Under the pieces are notes generated by a model. It did no database searches and was not told the DNA's origin. It saw only the letters and a program-made list of their open reading frames with translations. Shown in pieces: positions 54,369 to 64,000 of a DNA stretch of 64,000 nt; within the stretch, counting starts at the first letter, position 1; each line of letters opens with the position of its first letter. The translations under genes and the position numbers were made by a program. The stretch lies in NCBI GenBank assembly GCA_947311845.1, contig CAMZMU010000034.1, positions 91,577,263 to 91,641,262 of the forward strand, written 5' to 3'. The stretch is from Poa pratensis. Taxonomy: Eukaryota > Streptophyta > Magnoliopsida > Poales > Poaceae.

Positions 54369-55946
54369 GAGCATCTCCACTCGCATGCCCCAAACGGCCG
54401 CCCAAAGCCTTTGGGGGCGTGCCGGACATATTTTCCTCCCACTCGCGGCGCCCAAACGCGAAAATGGTCCGGCGCGACCCATTTTTCGGTCCGGCACGCC
54501 CATCCCGAACCCTCGTCTTGGGGAGTCCTCGAGCGGCCCCGGACGCGCGGGCCACGCCTGTCAGTGAGAGAGACGACTTCAACCGGCGGTGGTCAAAGCC
54601 TTCGTCAAAGGCGTGGTGAGCCGTCGCGTCCCACTGCTCGACGGCGTGAATGTGGCGCGCCTTTCCGAGGCAACGACGTTAATGCCACCGCTTTCCGGCG
54701 GCCATAAAAGGCCGTGTACGCCGGCCCCGTCCTCACACCACGCCTTCCGCCTTCTCTGCCCTCGCCCCGCCACCGTGAACCACACTCGTCCGCCACCGCG
54801 CACCTGGAGATGGCCGGAAACTGGAGGCGCACCGGGGGCGCGACGGCGAACGGCTTCGCGCCACGCACCCTCCTCCGCGAGCAGTCGGCGGCATTGCGGG
54901 AGAACGGTTACCCGATGCCGCCCGACATGCGCGTCGGAGGCCGCTGGGCGATCTCCGTCCGCGGGATCCCAGTGCCGCGCCCGCTGACGCGGGCGAACCG
55001 CGACTTCCGCGCCGCCATGATCACACATTACTGGCAGGAGCTGACGCCAGAGATGCGTCAGGACCCGCGCTGGGACCCGGAGAACGCGGCCAACTACGGC
55101 CGCTACGAGGCGGCGTTCCAACGCCTCTTCGACGAGGAGATGAGCCGCTGGGACGGCCCTGGGCCGGCGCCTCTGGACAAGAACGTCGCCGGGCGCGAGG
55201 CGTTCTGGGGCATGCCCGGGCGCACGCTCGATGCCGTCATGGAGCACATCCGCAACGACGGATCGCTGCTCCAGACGCCGGCGCCTGCTCCGCCTCCTCC
55301 GGTGGCGAACCTATGGGCGCCGCGTGCGCCGGCCTCGTCGCGCTCGGCGGCCTCCTCCTCCTCCCGCACCTCGCCTCTGCTCAAGCGTGAGCCGGAGCAG
55401 ATGATGGTCAAGGCGGAGCCGGAGGTGTCGCCGCTCAGGCCGAGCTCATGGCGGCGCAGGCGGGCACGGACGACGACGCCATCACTCAGGCCGTCGTCGC
55501 CGCGTCCATCGACGACATACCGCCGCTCGACGGGCCCATGGCCTGCGCGTGGTCGGCGTTCGAGCACGCCAAGTCCAAGGGCGTGCCCTTCTTCGACCTC
55601 ACCAGCGACGGCGCAGGACCCAGCCGCATCAAGGAGGAGGACGGCGGCGCAGGGACTAGCAGCGACGGTGTCGACGTGAAGAAGGAGAAGGAGGAGGAGG
55701 AAGAGGACCCCTACTTCGCCTTCAGGCGCTGCCACCGCGGCCATTAGATTAAAATTTCATTCAAAAATATAATTTTTTTCTAAATATTGAATGAAAAATC
55801 GCCGAAGTTTAATTTTACAAAATAGTATTTGGGCACCGCGAGTGGGGAACGACGGCGCCCAAAGTCAGTGACTAGTCGGATGGCGTCCAAACAACCTGTC
55901 CGGAAGGCTTTTGGACGGCCATTTGGGCGTGCGAGTGGAGATGCTC
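54369..55946 (+). mobile_element. PIF/Harbinger-type element with its own ORF
   Basis: Perfect terminal inverted repeats GAGCATCTCCACTCGCA at both ends, flanked by the 3-bp target-site duplication TTA (54,366-54,368 and 55,947-55,949), as in PIF/Harbinger elements. Subterminal sequences are also inversely related (gcccaaa...tttgggc motifs). It begins only 12 bp from the preceding inverted-repeat element. It is 1.58 kb and encodes one protein but no recognisable transposase. Confidence 0.85.
54810..55747 (+). CDS. Protein of unknown function in the Harbinger-type element
   Basis: From ATG 54,810 the frame encodes an Arg/Pro/Trp-rich segment (YGRYEAAFQRLFDEEMSRW near 55,100-55,155), then a Ser/Pro-rich linker with KREPEQ and KAEPE segments. 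Near 55,440 the sensible reading moves to another frame (from 55,448: AFEHAKSKGVPFFDLTSD), ending in an acidic EKEEEEEDPYF tail at 55,747. No known domain is recognised. The codons are strongly G/C-ending, as in many short-lived grass transposon genes. One frame change suggests it is broken, or that two proteins are made. Confidence 0.5.
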
Positions 55947-55949
55947 TTA

Positions 55950-58253
55950 CCGGCACTGAAATGGTAGGAAATAGGTTTGGTCGTGGTAAGCTGAAAAGAG
56001 TAAAAAAAGAGTGGAGGGAGATCCTCTTCATTTCGTGTCATCGTGGGTAAACAAACAGCCGGCCCAGGCGAGCACATGGACATGGACACGGGCGGGCACA
56101 CGGGGTGAGATGATACAGACATCCCCCGTGGCTCGGCTCAGCTCCCCAGCTGAAGCTAGCGGAAGTGATTAATAAAGCGAGGCCAAACAAAACAATGGAG
56201 AGATTGATGCGAGGGAGGCACGTGTGGTGTGAGCCTGACGGACGGATTTGACAAGCAAACCAAGGCAAGCGTGATCGTGAGTGCTAATCGCAGTGGATTA
56301 CGGTACGGTGTGGGTGCTGCTGGTGAGTGCGGGCGCCGCGGCCCATTAATGAGGCTTCACGTGCCCTGTGCAGCTGCGCCACTCTCTTCTCTAGCAACCT
56401 TCCACGCTCCAGCTCCAGCTCCCCTTCTTCCGTGTGCGCCATTGCCTCGAGAGAGAGCTGCTGCTGCAAGACTAGTGTAGAGACACGCGCACGGCGCCTC
56501 CTATCTTTCTTCCTGCACACAGCCAGCCTCGCCTCGCGCTATCCCCTTGCGCCCGCGATCGGTGCTGGGCCTGCTTCGCTTCGGCGGCGCGCGAGCTTGC
56601 ATCGCGGAGGCGGCGGAGACAGTGTTGGGCGGGTTACTCTTGCGGTGAGGGTCTCCGTGCGTGGGACGCCGCGTCCCGCTGACACCTCCTCTCGCTCCGG
56701 GCCACGGATCCGCTTCCGGACATCCGATGCCGCCGCTCTCGACGGCCGCCGCCGTGGCGTGAAGGAGCCGACGCGGGACTCCACCGCCGCAGAGTAGCCG
56801 CGTCCAGCGGGTAGGAGGTCGCCGGCGAGATCCGCGGAGTCCGACTGACTGACGGGTGGTCCGGCCACCGGCGCCGGCGGCGTCGCGCTGCAGGCAGGTA
56901 TGAAGAATGTCGATTCGATTTGGCCTCCATCGTTTTCTTCTCCGGGTGGTTTGCCGTTTTGGGTCGCGGAGGTGACCACTCCTTCCCTCGTTCGTTCCTA
57001 TTCCGTTCAGCCCCGTCGCTTTCCTCTTCCCCAAAAGCGGCGCCTTTTCAGGCCGAGGTCACCTCCGCCCCGATTTCATTACTCTAATCTCTCTTTCGCT
57101 TTCCCTGAATGAAAATACAAAAAGGAAATACTACTGCTAGCGTCCTTTGTCCTGCCGATACGAGCAGTAATGGATCGATGAATGCTGCCTGCTAGTACCG
57201 CACTGACTAACCAATCCCCTGCGCGATCCATCCATGGGGATGGGGACCATCTCATCGCCATTGCCCTTCTTCGCTGGTTGCGGAGGACGGGAGGAGGGAA
57301 TCATAGTAATTGGATCAGTGGGGGAGGAGTGTCTGCAGACCACGGCATCGCCGGCCCGGCGCTTGTTCTGCTTGGCCGTATCCGCTCCGGCGTCCCGCCG
57401 ACCAGGTCCCGTCCCAATCACGAGATTCCCGCCGCCCCTCATCCTTTCCCTTTAATCTATTACTAGCTCCTTAACAGTAATCCCCTGTTTTTTTACTATT
57501 ACCGCCGCCTTTGGATTTGATTCGCCTTCCGGGGGGTTGCTTTGGTTGGGGCACATTTTTCGCATCGATCCCGCGGCCATTGCCGTCGCAGCTTCGTGCG
57601 TGCGGCTGGGCAAGGAGGAAAATGCGTGCGAGCTCCACCTTTGCCACTTTCCCTTTCGTGCCGATTTGATTCTCTGGGGGCTCCATCCATCGCCTCCCCG
57701 CTTCGGGTAAGAAACCCCCCGCCTTTCCCGCCGTGGATTCGCTTCAGCAAAACTCCATCCATCATTTCCGACGAGATTCTCTTCAATATCATTTCCAGCG
57801 TGATTCTCTTCAAGATCATTTCCGAAGAGATTCTCTTCAACATCATTTGAGACGAGATTCTCTTGCCTGAGCCGGGCACGATAGTGCGCACGCACATTCG
57901 GCGCCTTTGCCATCTTTTGCGCCCAATCTTTTTGGCTCCTCCTGTTGCCTTTCGAGCCCGGTGAAATTGCCATGATGAGCTCCAGTGACCTCTTGCGGGA
58001 GGGAGTGCGTCTCACGTGACCAGTCATCTTTCGTACTAGCTCGTCGTCGTCGGGCGCCGCGATGCAGTTGTTTTTTGTTCCGTTCTTGGGCGCTTTGTCC
58101 TGTCCGCCTCTCACCCCCCCGGTTTCAAAAGTTTTTGTTTTTCGATCCAAAACTGACTCATCTGCTGTCCCCAAGATTCAGATTTTGAAAATCTTCTTCT
58201 GGTACCAGCGCTGATACGCTCCCCCACATTAATACGATGTATCCGTGCTGGTG
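55950..58253 (+). promoter_or_regulatory. Promoter, 5' UTR and leader introns of the TRM gene
   Basis: No complete coding exon is found. The interval 56,300-56,896 is GC-rich and exon-like and ends at a donor (gcaggcag|gtatgaag), which fits a 5' UTR exon. From there to 58,253 the sequence is intron-like, with a run of near-repeats of ttctcttcaa.atcatttc (57,778-57,850). A TATA box cannot be fixed. TRM-family genes often have an intron in the 5' UTR; that point is family knowledge. Confidence 0.5.
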
Positions 58254-61200
58254 CAGGGTGCTGCGGTTCGATGAAAGGGGCTCAGATAGGAAGCAGAAGA
58301 ACAAGAAGCAGGACCTGCAGCTGGCGCCCTTCCCGGCTGCCTCGGCAAGGTCATCAACATGTTCGACCTCGGCAACGGCGTCGTCGCCACCAAGATGCTC
58401 ACGAGAAGGCGCACAGAGACGGTATGTTGCTCTGCTCGCCCCTTCTGTTGTATAAATGTTGTGTGTGTATTTTCTGCTTCCTCTTATGAAATGTACCATA
58501 TGGTTTGCAGTTTCTCCAGCTGGTAAGGACCGGAGCGGTGCTTTCAAGATGAGAAGTAATCAGCTCCCAGCTCAGTTAGAAGATAAACAAGTATGTGAAT
58601 GCTTTACCTCCCTCCTGTTCCTCCAGTTACTTCTCAACTGTAGAATTTTTTGAACTTTAACACCTAATTAACTGTCCTGTATCTGATGTCCATTCTCTTG
58701 TTTACTACAGAGAGACAGTCAGGTAAGAAGGACCTCTCCAACGAAACGATCAAGCTCACCCACCAACAGATCTGGTGTGGCACCCGTCAAGATGCTCATG
58801 GAGCAGGACATGTGGAGAGAAGGGGTGCCTGATGACGAGCCGCTGAATGTTGTCGCCAGACTGATGGGTCTAAATGATGGTCCAGTCCACCAGTCTGATC
58901 TGATATCCGGAAGAAAGCCTAGTAAGGAGTACCAGTCTGGTGGTTTTGTAGAGAATTTTGGCCGAAATGTGAAGCCAAAGAAGGAAAGCAGATGCTACCA
59001 AAACCAGAAGGCAGGAACACCGCATGAGCAGATATGGGGTGGCTTAGGTGATCAGCCCTCTAAGATCAATAGCAACAAGAGCAGGCACCAGGAAATGAAC
59101 CTTCTTGTGACAAGAGAATGTCCCTTGTCGCGAAAAGTTTGCTGAAGCGAAACGTCTGGCGACAGACGAGAAGCTTCTCCACTCAAAGGAGTTCCAAGAA
59201 GCGCTGCAGTTTTTAAGCTCAAATAAAGACATGTTCCTGAAGTTCCTGGATGAGCCGAATCCGCTCTTGTCAAACAGCCATTATGGATTCGAACCTGTTA
59301 CGCCACCTTCCGAGGTAAAACAGATAACCATACTGAAGCCGTCAGAATCGATGAAGAGAAAAGGCAACATTCATGTCGGGAGGCAGCTATATTCAGATGG
59401 AAATGAGACTGAAGGCAACAGATGCAGTCACCACCAGAGCTTAAATGCCGCCCCGGCAATTCAGCTTTGCCTGAACCAACAAGAATTGTAGTACTAAAGC
59501 CAGGACTTGCAAAGTGTCATGAAGATATGATCCCAGTGTCTCCGTTTGCATCATCAACAGAACCAGATAGTGAAGATGATAGTGTGATGGCAGTTGATGA
59601 AACTGTATCCTCGAGAAGACTGGCCAAGGAGATCACTTGGCAGATGAGGATGCGCTTAAAAGACAGCCAGGATGAGGATAATTCGCTGTCTTATGAATAC
59701 CATGATGCTTACATTGAAGATGGCTCCTTTAGTAAGTCAGAGGCTGAGATTACAAAAGAAGTGTCGGGCGAAATAAGTGAGGATTTGGAGTTTGGTACTC
59801 CCACTTCTGGCCGTTCCTGGGAGTTCCTGAGCAGGAGTGACAGCCCCTACTCTGCTTCATGCTCTAGTCAGGCATCCCATCGGCGTGAACCATCGGTGGT
59901 TAAGGAGGCCAAAAGGCGGATTTTGGAGAGATGGTCAGTGGTATCATCTAATGTCAGTGGTGAGGAAGAAAGGGGAGCACGAGAAGTACGGGCACACTAG
60001 GTGAGATGCTCACAATTCCTGAAGGGAAAAAAAATCAGGAAGAGTTTGGGGGAATAACATTGGAGAGCACAACACCTGAGCTGGATACTGAAGATCCTTT
60101 CTCATGTTTGCCAAGGTCTCGGTCTCTTCCACTTTCTTGTCTTATGGAGGCCGGGAGTCGAGTAAAGTTGATGTTCGTTCTCAGGAACCTGCCAATGAAA
60201 AAAGTAGGAAGCCATCTTCATTTAGGGAAAAAGTTTCTAGCCTCTTCTCTAAAAATAAGAAATCAGCTCGGGAGAAGTTAGATCCTTCTGCAATTTCATC
60301 CGCTAATGATACACTCACGAATGGAAGTGCCGTGACTATTGGTGATAGCAGTGAAGCCTCTAGCTATTTTACACTAGACAATACACAGAAACTTGCTCTA
60401 GTTAACACTGATGACGATGTTATGCAAAGAATCATGGGTAGTTCTTGTCACACCAACGATGTAGCCAGCATCCCTGCCAAGGTAATTGCACATTTTACGC
60501 TGAAAATTTATTTTATTACAGCAATTGTTTGACCCTAGCTTTTTTCTCTTTCTGATCTATAGCTATCCATAGCTCAAACTGTGAACAAAATAACTCTTCG
60601 TTGCTATCTAAATGCAGTTGTCGTTCATGCTTCTATACTTCCATTTTTATAGACATCCAAAGTTCAAATTATGCAAGTTTTGCTCTATATTTCAGGATAT
60701 TTGTCCCTTGCCAAGTCTTGATGCCCTAGGAATCTTTGGCGAGTCTCAAGAACAACCAAGCCCTGTGTCTGTACTAGATCCAGATGGACCATTTCTCTGT
60801 GATAATAATAGGAGGCTACTGTACTCATCTGAAAATTTCATCTCTGCATCCCCACGTAAGCTGTAAACTAATCTCATCAAACTATTGACTGAAAAGGTAT
60901 CATCATAATGTCAATGACACACCTGTTCATCTCTCCGCAGATGCCTTGTCCAGGTCTCCGCTTATCGGATCATTTTCAAGATCCATGGCATGGGAAGATC
61001 CCCCAAATGAAGTCATGTCGCCAAATTCTTTGAGACTATCCAGGCTTTTCTCTAAGGCAGACGAAGATCAGGACTCGTTGACATTTATCCAGAAGTTAGT
61101 TTCCTTAGCTGGCATGGACAGAAGCGGCTGCACATTGGCCAGCCCTCTGGACCCAAAGTTGCTTGAAAAGTTATCTGATTACAAAGGAGAGGGAATTAAG

Positions 61201-61578
61201 TGGAGGGAAAGGCGGTCGAAGGAGAAGCTTCTTTTTGATGCTGTCAACGAGGCACTCACTGAGCTTACTTGGACAACAGAATTGTCTGCTTATCCATGGG
61301 GCCAAACATGTTCGCAACGGAAAGATTGCGACGATGATTCCTGTAATTCGGCGGCCGATGAAATCTGGCGAGTCATAAGGAGCTGGTCGATACTTGACCG
61401 GTATCCGCCCGGCGAAGTTATCGAGCGAAACCTTCTGGTGGACATGATCCTTAGGAGGGAGTTGGTGGAGGCCGCCGGCACTGACACGACACGGTTAGAG
61501 ATGTTTGAAGCCAACACCATGGTTTGTGAGGTTGTTTTGGAGGGCCTGCTCGAAGAGGCACTTGTAGATCTGTTCTGA
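58254..61578 (+). pseudogene. TRM-family protein (VARLMGL motif, DUF4378), frame-shifted
   Basis: TRM (TON1-recruiting motif) proteins are large, mostly disordered plant proteins linked to cortical microtubule organisation. Exons: about 58,287-58,421, 58,511-58,590, 58,711-60,481, 60,696-60,855 and 60,941-61,578. Signature segments in order are GCLGKVINMFDLGNG (58,335), NVVARLMGL (about 58,845), FAEAKRLATDEKLLHSKEF (about 59,140-59,190), QPSPVSVLD (about 60,755) and the C-terminal DUF4378 (61,080-61,578). The order and spacing are those of an intact family member. However, the frame changes near 58,403, 59,125, 59,450, 59,980 and 60,130, each apparently by one base. The last two exons are intact. 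Either a recent pseudogene or a host gene read with sequencing indels. The start codon is not determined. Confidence 0.75.
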
Positions 61579-61820
61579 CTAACAACACCTAGTGAGGTAC
61601 CTCCACCCCCTAACTATTAATTTTGCTCTGTTCACGTGATACTTGCTGCTGTAACACTGCTCTATTTATCGTGTTACCGCAGAAAAATGTTATGCCAAAT
61701 GTGCCTTTGCCTGATGTGTCCTCTCTTTTTTCTGATATAGAGGAGCTGTTGTAATTAGCTGATTGTTTCCACGTTTCGAGAAATAAAATGTCATTGTTGA
61801 GATTATCACTTTCTCTTCCT
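61579..61820 (+). terminator. 3' UTR and poly(A) signal of the TRM gene
   Basis: A 3' UTR-like stretch ends with AATAAA at 61,782-61,787 followed by tgtcattgttgagat. The distance from the stop (about 200 bp) is normal for a plant gene. Confidence 0.65.
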
Positions 61821-63090
61821 CATGTGGCACAGGGCAATTAATTTCATCCTCCTGTTGTAAGCTGCTAGGGTTACTTAAACTAGGGTTAAGATCTCATCCA
61901 AGATAGAGAAAAGAGATACGAAAAAGTGAGAGTAATATGTTACTGGATTCTGTGCGGTGGTCCAATAGGATAAAATCAGTAGAGCCCATGATCTGATCGA
62001 CAAGGCAATGCAAATCTTTTGGCAGGATCCATGTCAACTGTGAATTTTCTATATGCTCAGTGCACCATTAGTTTACTTCAACCAGCCCTATAGGCTACAC
62101 CCACTAGAGCAAAACAGTGTACTAGTAGTAACCGTTTCAACAGGAAGATGCCGCTTCGCCATTTGTCAAGTGACGGCGAACCTCCCGATCCGACAGACAA
62201 GCGCCTCGTCTGTCATCGCCATGATCCCGGCATATTTTGGGGTTCGCCGAAAATTAAAACCACAAGGTGAGGAATATCTTGAGCTCTCACAATATCAAAG
62301 TTGATCCTGGAAGTACGGCGTCAAACATGCATGATCCCTGGGTGTGGTGTTCTGTCCAGTTCCAGCTTATATAATCTGATCCATATCCATATACAGCTTT
62401 TGCTGCTCCTAGTTCAAAAGGAAAAATGTGTTGATGTGTGATTGGATTAGGGTTGTATTGCTGTGCCTGGTCATCTCCATGTGCAGCACTGTAGCTGCAT
62501 GTTTGAGTGTGGGCCCACATGTCAGGCGGTAGCCGCTCCATGATCCATCTCTCCACTTGACTGCATGTGCATGGCTTGGCACCATACCAGAGGTGGAGGA
62601 GAGAGCCATTTGCATTGCAGATTTGCAGCGCAGGTTACTGTTGGTGGATGTGGATCCACAAGGGCCAAAGAACTAAAAAGCTGGTCTGTGTGCGGCTGTT
62701 CACCATCTTTTTCTTCAGGGCTAGCTACCATGTGAATTTTCCTGGGGCATCTTCTTCCCTTGTGTGTGGCCTCACCATCATCCTGCCCAGACCAATCTGC
62801 CTCTGCAATTGCATGCCCTCTCTCTCTATCTCTACACACATCACAGCAAGGGCCCTTGGTTTTAGGGCAAAACAAGTTGCAGCTGCTGTTGCATTGTCTG
62901 TTGCGCCATGTAATAAGTGATGATCAGGGGTAGACGGGTAGTGGTAAGAAAACAGTTGCATCTTCTTCTGCATGCCCCCGACTCTCTGCTTGCCTGAACT
63001 TGTGCTGTCATCACGTGCAAAGATAGTTATTTGCTGCTAACCAACAGATTTGTAGTACTCGTTTGAGCATTAGCAAAAGCATATATATGC
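61821..63090. other. No gene seen
   Basis: About 1.27 kb. Short open frames on both strands have no recognisable features. A roughly symmetrical stretch at 62,150-62,240 (cgccatttgtcaagtgacggcg ... tgtcatcgcc) was looked at but not assigned. A TATA-like 'cttatataatctg' lies near 62,366. Confidence 0.4.
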
Positions 63091-63099
63091 AAAACTGAC

Positions 63100-64000
63100 T
63101 GGGTTTTATGGACCTTGACAAGTCTTGACAAGTTCGCTAGGGCGCTTCGTCTTCGCTGGCCGTGGCTCCATTGGAAGGACCCTTCCAAGGCGTGGATTGG
63201 CAAAGAAAATCCTTGCAATGAGGAGGACATGAATTTCTTTTATGCGGCCACCATCATCACCATTGGAGACTGCCGCACCGCAAATTTTTGGCACTCCCCG
63301 TGGCTTCATGGGCTGAAGCGGCTCCCTCCATCTTTGCCCTCTCCACTAGGAAAAACTTTACCATCAATAAGGGCCTCGTGGACGAGTTTTGGATCACCAA
63401 CATCAACATGGCCGAGGACATCACCGCTCAACACCTCACCGAGTTCATCAATCTTTGGACGAAAGTGAGCGAGTTCCACCTCGTGGAGGGCACGACCGAT
63501 GACATCACTTGAAAGTTCACCACACAGCGGCTTCCGCCTACAAAGCACAATTCGAAGGCTTGACGAGATCCACTATGCCGGAGATGGTTTGGAAGAATTG
63601 GGCGCCTCCCAAATGCAAGCTTTTCGCTTGACTTGTCCTGCAAAACCGGGTGTGGACGGCCGACCGACTACACCGTCGTGGTTGGCCAAATTGCGGTCTA
63701 TGCCAACTATGCAAGAGAGAGGACGAATCCGCCACACACCTTTTCTTCAAGTGCCTCTTCACCATCAGAGTTTGGAACATGGTGATCTCTTGGCTCGGGC
63801 TCTGGCTCTCCACGATCAACACTTGCCATTGGCACACTTTTAGCTCAATGCATGATTGGTGGAAATCCGTCATTTACACCAACGGAACCCGGCGAAAATC
63901 CTTGGCCTCCCTCATTATGCTCATATGTTGGGAGATTTGGACCGAAAGGAATGCACGCGTCTTCCACCATGTTTCTACCATGCCATTGATGATTTTTACA
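63100..64000 (+). mobile_element. LINE fossil, C-terminal part; continues past the window
   Basis: Broken frames give the end of a LINE reverse-transcriptase ORF and its zf-RVT region: LDKFARALRLRWPWLHWKDP (63,115-63,175), KAWIGKENPCNEED, GDCRTANFWHSPWLHG (63,268-63,315), then a frame change to APSIFALSTRKNF and LWTKVSEFHL (about 63,450). Several frameshifts make it inactive. The left end has a small duplication (cttgacaagt twice at 63,114-63,133). Confidence 0.78.

Noticed and set aside
62760..62980. A microRNA precursor, suggested by ctctgcaattgcatgccc and similar phrases
   Set aside because: No foldback of adequate length and no match to a known mature microRNA that I can support.

Overview
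The window looks like repeat-rich nuclear DNA from a grass, most likely a Triticeae species (wheat, barley, rye or Aegilops group). The evidence is the plant gene families present (CLASP, TRM/DUF4378, PMD, FAR1, Ulp1), introns with GT..AG borders, AT-rich introns beside GC-rich first exons, and transposons nested several deep. The species assignment is inference. There are no bacterial, organellar, CRISPR, rRNA or tRNA features.

Layout, left to right. (1) From before position 1 to about 11,054 is a Mutator-like element (MULE). It carries a FAR1/FHY3-type transposase gene on + (68-4109) and, convergent to it on -, a Ulp1/SENP-type cysteine protease gene (4454-9753). (2) From 11,055 to 41,447 is one Ty3/gypsy LTR retrotransposon of the Tat type, reading on the minus strand. 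Its 5' LTR is 38,983-41,447. Only the last 286 bp of its 3' LTR (11,055-11,340) lies in the window, identical to the matching part of the 5' LTR. The MULE appears to sit inside that 3' LTR. Internally, on the minus strand, come a primer-binding site, an extra ORF, gag, protease, reverse transcriptase, two RNase H domains and integrase, broken by several frameshifts. On the opposite strand, between pol and the 3' LTR, is a spliced gene for a plant mobile domain (PMD) protein (11,667-26,156). (3) Exon 2 of the PMD gene is split by a 15-bp-TSD retroposon (12,244-22,422), which is itself split by a 9-kb CACTA transposon (12,419-21,394) with a TNP2 transposase and a second gene resembling an inactivated Ulp1 protease. 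A SINE with a 19-bp TSD sits in the 5' LTR.

(4) Right of the retrotransposon, 41,494-50,250 holds the last exons of a CLASP gene, tandemly duplicated, with a LINE fragment (46,373-49,330) containing a hAT element (47,018-47,788). (5) 50,640-56,000 is a run of small repeats: a LINE fossil, a 93-bp minisatellite, a long-inverted-repeat element with GC-rich cargo, and a PIF/Harbinger-type element with TTA TSD and its own ORF. (6) About 56,300-61,800 is a TRM-family gene (VARLMGL motif and C-terminal DUF4378) with at least five frame changes, so either a pseudogene or a sequence carrying indel errors. (7) The window ends in another LINE fossil.

The insertion order can be read from the junctions: the Tat element entered the CLASP locus 46 bp upstream of an exon; then, in undetermined relative order, the MULE entered its 3' LTR, the SINE its 5' LTR, and the retroposon its antisense PMD gene; the CACTA element then entered the retroposon. 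The most unusual material is (a) the CACTA element, whose two genes are each preceded by the same series of modules (subterminal repeats, pyrimidine- or GC-rich tract, double-hairpin unit) and whose second protein has lost the Ulp1 catalytic His and Cys; (b) the antisense, intron-containing PMD gene in the retrotransposon; and (c) the tandemly repeated zinc-knuckle exon at the end of the FAR1-type transposase gene.
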